From contig JASSKH010000006.1 in NCBI GenBank assembly GCA_031763025.1, positions 11,901,979 through 11,965,978 of the forward strand: a stretch of 64,000 nt of DNA, written 5' to 3'. The stretch comes from Macrocystis pyrifera (taxonomy: Eukaryota > Sar > Phaeophyceae > Laminariales > Laminariaceae). The notes under the pieces were generated by a model. That model worked only from the letters and a program-made list of their open reading frames with translations, searched no databases and had not been told where the DNA came from. Shown piece by piece: positions 11,511 to 23,780 of this stretch. The position numbers and the translations under genes were made by a program. How positions within the stretch are numbered: the first letter of the stretch is position 1; each line of letters opens with the position of its first letter.

Positions 11511-14155
11511 ACATTGTGCAGCCCGCAAATTGACTCTCAATCGCAACGGGACCATAATATAAGTTCGATCATATGACTGGCAGCCCCGTTCGCCAAACTC
11601 TCGCTGTTTGCTGCGCGTTGTGTACATTCTGACAGCTGAGTGATTTCACAACTGGCAAAGGAGTTTTCCGTGGTAAGCAGAGGAACTCAAGCGTTTGCAC
11701 ACCCTCATGTTCAGTCTGCTTGTATCCCCACCTCGTGAAACTCTTGGCAATTCGTCGTCACACACGACATTGTGGCCGGAGAGCGCCACGTGTAAACGTG
11801 ACACCACGGTCTTACACATCACCAGCAGACTGCTCGAGCCTTCTGATATATAGCAGCTTCGCGCTAGCCTCCAGAGACAGTAATCGCTCTGAGACCATTC
11901 GTTCATCATCAGACGACCGGCCGAGGGCGGTCACAATCGATCGACCTGAGGACAGTCACTACCGAAAAACCTGAGGACAGACATTACTGGACAATCTGAT
12001 CTGTAGGACAGGGTCAATGTCTTGGGGGGGGGGGGGGGGAGGCATGATGCCATTCTTTTCACTACCGGCGGGTTTAGGCCACACGCGCAAGTGATGATGT
12101 ACCTCCACACCCCACATTCAAGAAAAAAACTCAGGCGCCTACATCCTCGGAGTAAACCACACTTTAATGACGGTCAGAGACAGGCGCGACTAAGGAACCG
12201 GGTTCGAACCGGTACACGAAGACTTGAGAAATAGGTGTGGACAGGGGTTTCCTCTCGCTTTCCGGGGCGCTAAAAAACCATTTCGAAATGAGTTTGTTGG
12301 CGCAGCGTAACAGGCATATCTAATACTGGCAGCACATATCGCAAAACCGAAGGTAGGGCGGACAATAAGGATACAGTAGAAAGTAGTAGTCGTTCGCGCG
12401 CGAGTGAGAGCCTCTGAGAAGCTGGAAAAGGAGGCCCTAAAAGTGAGTCGCATTTCATACATCGCAACAAGATGGCGGGGACAGTCATCATCAAACAAAC
12501 AAACGCTCTGATCTGTTTGAAAAAAATATGTTACCAAAAAAAAAAAAAACTGGCCCGTGGTTGGCCGCATATTGGACGAACCGATACGTCACACGCCGCA
12601 CCATCACACGTCGTGTTGTGGTTGTCATTGCCTATCGTCACCGGGGCTACTCAATATGTGTTCAGCTACAACATGCTACTGCTGGAACTAATGCTACCTA
12701 CTGCTGCCCTGCCACAGCGGTACTCGTGCTACCTGCTGTTGTCCCCCAACTACGGCAGTGGGGATGAACATTGCTCAGAGATGTCGGTGTGCACGCCCTA
12801 TTAATAATATATTTAACAGGTTATACCAAGAGGCTACTCCGGCGGCCTTGGCGGCCGCCGTTACCCGGCTCGCGTGATGCTCAAATGTTTCGTAGCGGCC
12901 TTGTCGTGAAGGATTGATGTCAGACCTAATGCCGAAACCTTGAGAGTGCTCTGCACCTTATCCACAACGGAGAGTAAGTTTGTTTGGTGTACTGAGTACA
13001 TAAAACTGCTACGCAGCTGTCCTGTTTGTTGCTGCTGGTGTAGCTCCTTTATGCGCGTATATACATTGACTTGTTATCGCTCGAAGAGTGACCCGTGAAT
13101 ACCTCGTGTTGTATCATATATGATGATCGAACCAACCTATGATGCATTGTGAATGGATGGACACACAGTCAGACAAACCAACCTACAACAACGTCAAGGT
13201 GCCATAGAGCAGCAGCATGAAAAGTCGTACTTAACACAGCAGCAACAGTAGCTCAGACGTAGTGCGATAGTCTTGTGGTTCTACAAGCACGCTGATGTAC
13301 ATCTGCCTTAGCTCAAGTTGCGTGCACTCGTGCATGCACTGCATACGTACGTACAACAAGTGTATCCAAGAATTCACATCACGTCGTTTTGCCTATTTAC
13401 GGCGGTTTTAAGCGGCTACAGATCAAAAGCGGTGGCTGCTGCGGCGGCGGCAGCAGCAGCAGCAAAAGCAGCAGCAGCAAAAGCAGCAGCCAGCGGATTC
13501 TAAAACCTCATACCTCAGCAGCAGCAAATCGGTCGGAAGTTCAAGTTTTGCCCTGATACACGTATCATCTCGACACACTAGATACCAACGATATCTGGAT
13601 TGTACTTGTTTCTGGGTGTGCGATTCCTGCATTAGAACTCAGCCTCGCGGATGTCCACATCGGCCCCCGCGATGGCAGCGCCGGCAGGATGGCCGATGCT
13701 TCCCGAGGGGCGTGGGCCAGAGAGAACGCACCCGTAGGAGGCACGCCAAAAACCCCACGGGGGGAGAATGAATGACGGAACGCTCCAGGATCACCGACGG
13801 TGCAGGACATCGTTTAAATATAGACGTCGATACCTCACACGGGACGCGTGCGGGAAACGTCGGCGGATGCGCGGCCGCCAGTCGGGACACACTAGGCGCG
13901 GGCGCGCCCCAGCAAAGAAACCACGCGAAACGGCGGTCGGTGCTGGGAGAGGTCCGCGAATCAGTTGCTCCCGAGGACTATCATATCCATATACTATGCA
14001 TCGAGCAATAGGCTAATTGTGCGTTGTTTTCTGTTCCCTGGCCTGAGTTGGTGATCTTGGCGTGCTGGGCGCTACGGGCGTTTTTCTAGTTGTTCGGTCT
14101 ACGAGCGTAGGTGGGGAAAGAAAACTTCTTGGCAGCTGACAGGAAACAGAGCAAC
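11511..14155. other. No recognised gene; homopolymer and GCA repeats
   Basis: A run of 16 G lies at 12024-12039 and an A-run at about 12535-12549. GCA/GCG repeats at about 13431-13493 translate as poly-Ala or poly-Cys, depending on frame. A perfect palindrome around GGTTCGAACC at about 12199-12213 resembles a Pol III B box but has no matching A box. Confidence 0.4.
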
Positions 14156-14159
14156 CTGG

Positions 14160-14238
14160 CTTCCCGGTAGTTGGGAGAGCTCCCGTGCAGGTGGAGGTTC
14201 GAGGTCTCGAGGTTCAAATCTCTCTGTTGATGAAAGAG
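14160..14238 (+). ncRNA. tRNA-like sequence (decayed tRNA or SINE head)
   Basis: An A-box-like TAGTTGGGAGAGCT (about 14167) is followed about 35 bp later by a B-box-like GAGGTTCAAATCTC (about 14206). The acceptor stem does not close convincingly and no anticodon arm could be assigned. A pseudo-tRNA or the 5' part of a SINE is more likely than a functional tRNA. Confidence 0.3.
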
Positions 14239-15004
14239 TATACGCTGCCATGAACCACGCTAGTCTGTGAGCTGGGCACCGTAACCAACAGTGTAAAATG
14301 TTATGGTACTACAGTAGTGTAATAAGCCTCTACTTTGTCGTCCCGGAAAATATTTAGTGAAATTCGAAGAGGAAAAGTGGAGCGGAGCAGTGAATCAAAG
14401 CCCTACGCCTCCTTAACAACTGCTCGTTGTCGGATGCAGCATACCTCCTCGTAGCGTTTACTCGTGCATAATCCGTCAGGCGACTCCTCTGTAGTAAATA
14501 CCGCATGACACCACGCGTTGACTGCCATTAGTGGTAATATTTTTGGTGAGACAATGTATATTGAACGCCCCTCCCTGGCGCCATCCAACGAGCAGGCCTG
14601 AACAATAACCACGAACAAAGAGGGGACACGCCTCATTCGCTAAGAGGAAATCGCGATGTTTTACTCAACTCTCCCTGCCAACAGCCTTCGCGAGAATGTC
14701 CGCACGCTACAGTAGTTCCCTTTCCCTTCTTCTGAAAGGGGCCGCGCAATAGCATTGTGAGGTGAAGGGGACAAGGATACGAGTGAACTTCCGTCTGAAC
14801 GACGTCTCCGCCACCGGTAAAATTTAGGGCGCACATTTGGATATAACGCGCTATTAACAATATCCTGGAGTACACGATGCATGTAATGGGTTCATAGGTC
14901 CCCTACGAGGGATAGCTAAATTACTACAACTCCCTTTTCCTCCATATCTCTCAAATTTGGGTTTCCATGGGGTTGACGCTGCTCGTTTCCTTCTCTTGAC
15001 GAAG
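14239..15004. other. No recognised gene; upstream of the second surface-protein exon
   Basis: The last 30 bases are pyrimidine-rich and form a plausible acceptor for the exon at 15005. Earlier exons of this gene copy may lie here but cannot be fixed. Confidence 0.3.
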
Positions 15005-15186
15005 GGTGTTCGGCGTTCACGACGAGGTGCTCCCGGGCATTTCAACTTCCTATTGCGCCAAAGGCACGTTCGCCACGGGCGTGACCGTGTGGGCGTCTCA
15101 AGCCTTCATCTACGGAGTCATGTTCGAAAGTGCAGCAGTCACCGATACATGTTCACCGCAGAATTATTCTGCGAGCCTCATTGAAG
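15005..15186 (+). CDS. Internal exon of a surface protein gene, copy 2 (extracellular module)
   Basis: Paralogue of 276-460, and 3 bp shorter, so the frame is kept. It follows a pyrimidine-rich AG at 15003-15004 and ends before a GT at 15187. As in copy 1, one base is left over on each side (phase 1-1). The conserved frame reads SYC, FATGVTVWAS, YGV and DTCSPQN, with the same Cys-Tyr-Trp spacing. Many differences between the copies fall at third codon positions, which suggests both were held by selection for some time. The domain is not recognised. Confidence 0.55.
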
Positions 15187-15804
15187 GTGCGCCGTCGGGG
15201 ATATATCTCCCAAGAGAGTCATGCTATGGTAGCAGCGGGCGTACGGAGGTTTCTATGCCCTGGACACCGACTTTTAAGAAAGTGTTGTGTGCACAAAAAT
15301 TGACGAGCAAGTAATAAAAACACGAATGAAAGCGGTATACATAGGGCAATAAAATGATAGGATTTTTCAAATGTTTCATTTTTGACAGGTGATGAGCCTG
15401 GTCAGTCAGAAATCGTTGGAACCAAGCGTAACCCCTCTGCCGCACTGTAGAGGCACACCGCAGTGTAGAACCATGGTTCTTCGATGCGCTCCGCTGCAGA
15501 CCGAAATACCCACTAGGAAACGAGCCACATAACGCGAAGAAATGGCGACATGAGCCATCAATCTGTTCTAAGATGTAGACAGCCGTTTTCGTCACTCCAT
15601 AGCATGCATTGTACACTCTAACTTTTCATGTCACAATTTCCGTTGACAACGGTATACATTTGTCGGCGCTGCTGGGTGTCAGGCCTCTTTTTTCACTGGA
15701 GCATCTCAATGTGTGAATAGTTTTATCGGTCGTGTTAGAGAGCACGACCCCAGCACTCTGCGGCTTTTTTTCGTCGACCCATAATATAGTCCAGCCCATC
15801 AAAA
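15187..15804. other. Probable intron or undetected exon of copy 2
   Basis: This stretch lies between the module exon and the transmembrane exon. A block near 15750-15780 (CACTCTGCGGC, then TTCGTCGACCC) matches 908-931 of copy 1, so homology between the copies reaches into this region. Confidence 0.4.
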
Positions 15805-16299
15805 TAGTGGTGTTTTCGTTTTGCTATATCACCCTCACGACCCTCAAAACACGGCCGTTCCTTGTGCGCAACGCATCTCCATTCTTTGTCGGGCTCAATC
15901 GCAGACGGCTTGAGCTCTGCTTCCAACACGAACGCGTCCAGAGATGAACGCTGGGACCTCGTGCTCACAATTGTGCCTATGTCGGGGGGGGGTCTGCTTT
16001 CGATCGCGATAATCGTTGGTGTGACGTGCTTCCTCTATCGCCGCCGACCACGCTTGGCGCCGACGAGACGCCGAAAACACCTGCGGTCGGGGGGACTACG
16101 CCTGCAGGAGAGCAAGTCGAAGCCAGCGGCGACAGCAAAACACCCGAATTTGCAAGCTACGCAAATACACGTAACGCTCTATCCCTCCCTTGCCCCCGGA
16201 ATGATGACCAGGCCTTCGAACGCCCGACCGTGCTGGCTCAATCCCCTGCCGTATGGAATGGCAGTTCTGGGAGCATACACGCATTCGAGAGTTGTGTAA
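15805..16299 (+). CDS. Stalk and transmembrane C-terminal exon, copy 2
   Basis: The open frame encodes a Ser/Asn-rich stalk (SLSGSIADGLSSASNTNAS), a hydrophobic helix containing SGGGLLSIAIIVGVTCFLY, then RRR and a basic tail. It aligns with 899-1375 through GGGLL-IA, the Thr-Cys pair and the Arg triplet. After the helix, a neighbouring frame (codons from 16026) has a more natural Pro/Thr/Gly/Glu-rich composition, closer to the copy 1 tail. A frame change after the helix is therefore possible, through an indel or a splice. The helix also overlaps a run of nine G (about 15984-15992), which is prone to slippage. The gene may be active or a recent pseudogene. Confidence 0.45.
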
Positions 16300-19200
16300 T
16301 GTACGCGTCTCGTGAGTTTTGTCAGGCTTCAGCATTCAACCCAATTATTGCGCCGCATTCGTTAGAAGCGCGAACTCTCGCCACGAGAGGAGTAGCATAT
16401 TTTTTAATCAAAGCAGTTTTAATGACTGCCGAGACTCCTAAATAGAGGAAAACGCCGAAATATCACTGGAACCCTACTCTGTACCTGGTAGATGTGTTTA
16501 CAAACTGTAGGGATTCTCGTGAAAAAACTGCTTACGGTAAGCGATAAAAGTGCGTATCTGGCTCAGCTTCCGTACCGATTCTCTAACAATGGGTTGTTGA
16601 AGCTTATGAGGTGAAGAACCCCAGAGACGTTATTTGCTACCCCTTTCTATGACACGGGTCCACGGTTGGCGCTCGCATCGATCAATTGCTTCCTCACCCT
16701 TGGCATGGTGGTGGAGGAAAAGCCAGTATTTTTGCGCCGACATTTTGAGGAGACGAGGCGGGGTAGTGCGCAGTAAGACCTTCCCCTACGAAGTCGTTAC
16801 CGTTTGCCGAAACCGCTCTCTCCTTCTCCGAGAGCCCCAACGGTATAATAAACGCCACAACTTTCTTACTTATCGAACATCTTTGTCAGCTCTTCTCTAC
16901 GAATCCAATTGTTTGGCAGTTTAAAACACCGTTCGTTTGAGGGGGCCGGCACCTTGTGTGGACACGAGAACGTGTGTGTGGTCAGTGGTACCGTGAGTCC
17001 GTTTCTTTACAAACGATATATATATATATATTTAACGTATTCGAAAAAGGCGTCAGCTTCCTTGCAGGGAAACGAGCCTAGAGCAACGGTTAAAAACTGT
17101 AGTAATTGAGTACCAAGGACTTCGTCACCACCAAGCTACACTAGATGTACACGAGCTGGGTTAGCCCTGACGCTGGGCCAGTCAAAACGCTGCCAATGAG
17201 GTAGATTTTGACCATTTCTCCACTTAAAACTACGTATTTGAATGTGTGGCGCTTTGACACGGTTTTGATAGTTCATCTATAAACAAATGGAAATCCTGCC
17301 GTTCTCATCAGTTATTTTTGTCGGAGAGGTGTTATCAATATTTCGATCGGAAAAATACAAAGGCAACAAGGGTGCCCAATACAAAATTCCATGGTTAACA
17401 CGGCGTTTGTTTTGCATTTTACGTCCTTTTTGGGCGGGGATATGTACTAGGCAACCATCGCCTTTCCAACAATGCCATGCTAAGCCATGTATAAAACGGT
17501 TTCCACAATACTTCCCGGATAAAGTTTTATGGTTGTTCCACATTCCGAGGAGTCGGGGGGGGTGGGGGGCAACATCAGCGGGGTAGGGGCACAAGCTGGC
17601 ACTCGAACGGGCTCAGGCTGAACTATGCATCAGCAGCCGGCGGCCGTAGCCGAAGAGGAAGTGGTCGGAGGACTAATCAAGGGACTGCAATTGTATTGAC
17701 TTTGAAGTCCATGATATCCATTCTACCCCGGGCTTCTCCGCACACGAAGCGGTTGGGGTGTGGGTTTCTGTATGGGGACAAACGATAAATTTCGTCATCG
17801 ACGTAGTCCGACGAGGCGCGGCATTCATTGATTCTGGTTGTTAGTCTATGTCAAACGTGTCAAGTATACTATTGGGTTAGTACACATATATTGGCTGAGT
17901 CGTGTTTAGGGGCTTGATCGACACTAGGACAAGCACAACCGATGCAACTTGAGCATTATTAGCATGGACTTGCATTGATTAGGATTGAATATGAAAATGC
18001 ACGAACTTCGTGAACGCTCTAACTTTAGTTGTATAATACCGACAGCTATTGATGTTGATGTTCTACATGGCCCAAACACAACACCCTCGTCTACGGACCG
18101 GCTCCCGCTGGCACTGGTCATAAACTATGGCATGACGTACCGTTGTCACAGAGTATCAAAGAAGAAGAGTATCGCACTCTTTGAACACACCAAGCACACA
18201 CTGTAAATTTGCCCAAAGTCATTCACAAGGATCACAATGGACGTGTGCCGATCGATTGGAAGTACGTACTTGTCTGTCGCATAGCTGTATCAAACGAAGC
18301 ACAGGAGCTTCGGCAAGGTAACAACGTTCAAAGCTTTCGCCAAAGCGCATCATAAAACAGCAGTATTGTTCAGAAAAAAAAGTGGGTGTTTTTTTTTCCC
18401 CCGGCCTGCTCGGGGGTGGGGGGCGAGTGGTGTTTGTGTGGTATGTTGTTTTTTGGGTGCCCTTGAAGCAATCATGAAACTCATGTGAAAAAATTATCAT
18501 GCAAAACTTTCCGGTTGTGTGCACAAGTACTGTGCAGATACGAGGTTAACATTTCAGATCGAAATTTGCAAGTTGAGAGGGGCATCGCAGAAATGATATT
18601 TTTCTTGTAATTCCTTGTTGAATGCAAGCGTCGACTTATGGAAATTGTTTTCGATGGGTGGCGAATTAGGCAATAAAACTATTAATATTATCGAGTTCGA
18701 CCTTGATTGGGAACGATGATATAATTACGTATTTCTTATAGTGTAAAAATATTAGTGTTTTTGAGTCGTGGTGGACATTTCGGCGAGAGCGAGTCGGAAT
18801 ACAAACATCACATACTTTTTTGCATACCGCTTTGTTTCGCCTATGCAGTGTTGAGTCAGGGTCGCCTTTTTGAGATACGTTTTTGAGGCCATTCATCCGT
18901 TTTTTAGCTGGCCCACTATTGAGAAAGTAGTCGTCCCTCGGCGCCCCCAATCTTCGGTCCTCTCGTTCAAATCTCCGCCCCCGGAACCTCCATGCCGTGC
19001 TATGCTTTTTCCAGGTGTCCCACTCCTTCCGAGCAGCCCTCCGCCCCCGTAAGTTGAGACTCCAAGGCATCCTGAAGCTCCGCCTCCAGAATTTTGTTGA
19101 ACACCGGTGTCTAGGATTGCGTTGTGTTGTGCTGTGCTGAAGGATAATTGGCTGACTCGCCGCCACCGGCACATTCTTGAGGATCCGTATCCCAAGTATA

Positions 19201-22159
19201 TTTGTGGTTCTTTGTGTTGTGTACTGTGCTGTGCTGTGCTGTGCCGTGCTGTGCTGTGCGGAAGATTGACCAACGCGACGGAGGACGGAGGGGGATGCCC
19301 TGATTGTTTATGGTGTGCCTTGTATATTGACGGGCCTTACCCCCGCGCATATGTTGTATCAACTCTACCATGATGAATCGGCAGCCCCAACGCGTGCAAC
19401 TCTTTCTACATTAGTGTCGTGTGGTATCCATTTCGTGGTTCACAAATCACGGAGACACCGAACGCAGCGTTTCGAACTGGCCGGAAACCCGACCGGTGGA
19501 GGTGCCGAATCATCGCGCGTAGCCTGTAGACATTGCTCTCCGCCAAATGTTTGTATGCATAAGGGTGTCGGAGCCACATGTCGCAGTACAAAGAGTAGTA
19601 TACTCATGTCATGCATGGCCGTAATCGTGTAACCGTAGACCCTCGCACCACTACAAATGCCGGGACGGAGCACGTCTTGTTTTTCGCCGACCAGGAGGGC
19701 ATTGGTTGCTTACACCAAGCGCGAAGAGAAACGTGAAGTGTTGTGCGAATTATAGGAAAGGTGAGCTGCATCTCCTACCAGAACCATCTTATTGTTTGGC
19801 GGATTTCCTTGCATCGGACGACTTCGTCGAATGAATAGGTTTGTTTTCTGATGTGGCCACAGAGGAATTTTTCTCGGCGCCGAAAACATTCGATTCACCC
19901 TTCTCTCCTCCACCGAGAATCAACCCCAATTGTGGCTTCATCATTACAATTTTCACTATGCCCCTAGCCCGTGGAACTGGGCATCGACTGGAGCGCACAT
20001 TGTTTCCCGCTGTCGGTTGTCACTACTATCAGCTCTCGGGTGTAGTGTAGAGCCCTAGGTGGGGTGCCTGATCATGTTTACGGTACAACACGCGAGAGAG
20101 CACACTCTGTCGGAAGATTGTCAGAAGCTGACATTCTCTACGACGGGGAGAGTAGAAACGCCGAGTAACGCGGGTTTTTTTGTCTCCGCAATCATTCCAA
20201 AGCCCTTGTTTTTGCTGGGTGTGTCCCCCACCCTGTTGTGGAGGAAATGCTCTCGGAAAGTCATCCTAGGGGCAGTGTTATCGTATCGCTCGTGTGACAC
20301 AGTAGGCCTTCCCCCTTCCTTGGCGGCACTCAGGCACGCAACCACCTCGTCCGGAGTCCTCTAAGGGTACGCGTATGTAGATACCCGGCTCTACGAAGCA
20401 GCAACGCCTCTGTTTGTAGCAGCGCTTGTTTGTTAGCATCAACAGGTGCCTACGCTTGCAATGTTCAGTTGCAGCAGGCTCAATGATTGACGCTCGGAAC
20501 GTCGATAGCCACACGGTTAAGGTTCATATTTTCCGCGTACATGCTACGTACGTTAGTTTGGTGCGCATACCATCGTCGGGAAGGATCACCTTTGTGGTGG
20601 ACGGCAACCAACCTCTGTTCTAGGACTGGGAGGGGGCTAACTCTCGTGTGTGCGCCTACTGATGAATCGTATCGCCAGGTTGTAGTCAGACCTTATGCGC
20701 GCCTGGTTCACCGACGGGACAGCAACAATGTGGTTTCTGATGAAGGCTTTGTCGTAACTATTGCAGGTGCTTTGATCCAAGGGAGCGCGAGGGACACGCT
20801 AAACGCTGTTCACGACTTTGGGCTGAGTACAGGATCGACAAATTTGTACGTGCGGCAAAACATGTTCACGATTGGTCCGCCCTTGCCAGGAGCAACGCTG
20901 CATTGAGACGTCGCGCGCGGGTCGTTTCTACCACCGCTGGTTTGCCGCAGAAAGGTTACCTCTCACAATAGATACGGTTGATTTGGTGGATTGATTTTGG
21001 GTGCAGGCCGTCCATTCACAGATCGCCAGCGCGGCGTCACGCCATTGTCCCGCCGAGCGATCAATGTTACGGGTGGTGCCCGTGCCTTATTATTTTCTGA
21101 GCTCCTCAAACGAGTAACTCAACGTCGCACCCGAGAAGTGACATCGAAGGATTTTGTTCACCCAACTCGACCAACGTTTCTACGTGGTAGTGCTGAAACA
21201 AGAAGGAAAATATTCTTTGCTAACCGATAGTTGCCCACTTGACAAGCTCAACCGGTCAGACAAATATTGGGGCAAAACGTGCAAACCTCTGACGAGGTAT
21301 GAGTCAGCCCTAAATGTTCTTCGGTGACGAAACCGAGAGAGCGTCGTGGATGACTACGCTCTAGCCGATATGTAACCTTGCTTTAGTTTGTTTTGTGTGT
21401 GTTTTTCCCACTTGGTCCCTAAAGATTTTTTTGACCGTGATCCAACACCACAGGTAAGGGACGCTTCTCTCCTCTCAGCGTCTCCGTGGTTGCTGCGCTC
21501 TGAGCTTGTTTATCGTTCATCATAGACCCAGCGATCTCGAACACTGCTTGGCTTGCGTCTCTAATTCCCTACATGCACTCACACCACAAAGACGGTCGGT
21601 TTGGCGAAGTGTTATACGGTGGCAGTATATACAAGTCAACGCAGGCGCGAGTCGTAGCCTGGCCCACAAGAGCCTATGATAGACCGTACGTAAGTCGAAG
21701 AAGCACATGCCTGGGGTAGATTTCCCACCACCCCTTAATCGGATGATTGCGATCGATGCATGGCGACTAGCATGTCTGATGTACTCTTGTAGTTGATGGA
21801 GCCGATAAAGCTGAAGTAGCCGATGGAGATGATGTACCGTAGTTGCCCCCAGATTTTGTCCGTTATGGTGTCGGATCGTCGGTTTGTACACGGTGATGTT
21901 TTTGATTGGCCTCTGGTGTCCTAGATCAGCTCTGTTGCGAGATAAAGGGGGTGTACTCGATACCATGCGAGTTCGAGGGATCATTTTCGACCTTCGGGCC
22001 CCCTGCTTGGCTAGCGGGATTCCAAGACACCACACGGGATACCCAAACGCCTTGCGACTCGCAGAAAACTCGATTGCTATTCGGGTACCCCTAACGCCTT
22101 GCGGGAAAGCCACCTTGTAGTACGTGATAAGGTTTTGTTGGGCGTCGTACATGCATCCA
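16300..22159. other. Long stretch with no recognised gene
   Basis: About 5.9 kb without a supportable gene. Visible items are AT repeats (about 17020-17034), a C/G-rich run near 18400, pentanucleotide TGTGC repeats (about 19222-19258) and a minus-strand open frame of 222 codons at 21520-22188. The last has no family that I recognise. An open stretch at 20487-20906 and a short one at 20991-21230 could be remnants of exons, but nothing confirms this. Confidence 0.35.
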
Positions 22160-22525
22160 TTATGTACTAGCGTACAATCCCCCAACACAATTGCACAAAA
22201 GCGGTGTTGGATATCATCTAGTTTTACTATTCAATATCGTCGGGGGATGTGAATTGTACACGATATTGAGTATCGTCAAGTGGTACTGAAAAGAATGGGG
22301 GATCTTCAGCACCATGCAAGTAAGTGCTACGATCGTATAGTATATTAGATATCACCTGGGTTTAATATTCAATACCCTTGGATGATACCGAGTATTGAGC
22401 ACTACTTGATGTTGGGTATCAGTGATGATGCAAGGTATCGAATAGTGGATCCCCCAACGCCACACCTGCGAAATCGAATATCATCTGGTTTTAACCTTGA
22501 ATATCATCCGGTGATGTTTAGAGTG
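22160..22525. repeat. Degenerate repeats of a GATATCATCTGGTTT-like block
   Basis: Blocks of about 42 bp recur near 22209, 22349 and 22477. Each holds GATATCA-CT-G-TTTAA, then TTCAATAtC, then a CGG-or-GGATGAT end. Inverted fragments (GAGTATCGTCAAG, GGTATCGAATAG) lie between them. Confidence 0.5.
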
Positions 22526-23391
22526 TGCACACCAATTATTAGAGTAAAATGACGAGCGCATCGGACGGTGCAAAATAATGGAACTAAGGACTCACATTGG
22601 GGTTGCAGGTCCTAAAGTCCCCAGATTTGTAACTGAACGCCGGGAATCTGTTCCCCGTGATTGCGACCGAAAGCAACTAGGACCTGTCTACCTCTTTCCT
22701 CAGCCCAATGACGGCCACTCCGCAAGCCTATCTGATGGCACCAGGGCTGTTAGAGTGAGACAACTCTGCAACTGACCAGTGGTCAACTACGGAGATAATG
22801 CAACGGAACAATGAAGTGGGGGCGGGACTACGGGGCGGCGCAGGAGGCCTCATCTAATACAATACTTACATTCAACAATGCACGGTAGGGAGACACAATA
22901 TGTTAGTACCAGATGTTCACCAGTTATATATGTCAGACATATATGCTACGTAGTGGGGGGAGGCATCTCGACACCATACTACTCTGTAATGTGATACAGA
23001 AAAATATAGTCATGCTGTACTTCGTATGCTCGCATTCGAAAGCACTCGCCATACAGTACCGTATACAAGGTACCTTGTGTGTAAGAAGGATTAGCTTTGT
23101 CTTGGATTTCCTTTCTTTTTCCGGCTATATATTGGATCGTCTAATAACGCTAACGTCATAATGATGACTTCTCCTATGCAGTATGATATGGGCTTTGTGT
23201 GTGTGCTGAATTGATATTATTACAGGGCAGAAAGAACGGTTCAAACTCATACACGACACACACAAACAATCCTGAACCAGCTCCAACTCGTCTCCCCTAC
23301 CCTCAAGAAGCAGCTAAGAAAATACCATGTTGTACCATGCATCAATAAAATCTGCAGTACAGCAGTACTTTGTTGCCTCTACAACAGAACT
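22526..23391. other. No recognised feature
   Basis: No gene, repeat or RNA is supportable here. Confidence 0.35.
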
Positions 23392-23408
23392 GTAGTAGTA
23401 GTAGTAGC

Positions 23409-23466
<58 letters not shown>

Positions 23467-23467
23467 A

Positions 23468-23547
<80 letters not shown>

Positions 23548-23548
23548 A

Positions 23549-23601
<53 letters not shown>

Positions 23602-23602
23602 A

Positions 23603-23661
<59 letters not shown>

Positions 23662-23780
23662 TTACGGGGGTCCATAGTTAACAGGACCTATGGTTTACAT
23701 AAAAACCTATATATTTGCCTGTTTTTAGTAACAAAATTTGGTCCCGTTAACTATGGACCCCCGTAATAGTAGTAGTAGTC
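23392..23780. repeat. TAG trinucleotide microsatellite, split by a MITE
   Basis: About 270 bp of nearly pure TAG repeats with a few AAT interruptions runs from 23392 to 23661. A few more units follow at 23767-23779, on the other side of an inserted MITE. Open frames here (poly-Ser and poly-Thr) are artefacts of the repeat. Confidence 0.95.
23662..23766. mobile_element. MITE, TTACGGGGG family (105 bp, complete)
   Basis: It has perfect-looking ends TTACGGGGGTCCATAGTTAAC and the reverse complement at the right. It sits inside the TAG array and is flanked by TA on both sides, so the element boundaries and the TA target duplication are unambiguous. Confidence 0.92.

Noticed and set aside
12196-12216. 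B-box-like palindrome GGTTCGAACC suggesting a tRNA
   Set aside because: No A box or cloverleaf could be placed on either strand at the right distance.
21520-22188. Minus-strand frame of 222 codons with an FDLRTVYHRL stretch faintly like RT motif A
   Set aside because: No other RT motifs follow in order, and the composition is unremarkable. Similarity is too weak to name a family.
23392-23661. Poly-Ser and poly-Thr open frames
   Set aside because: They are direct translations of the TAG microsatellite.
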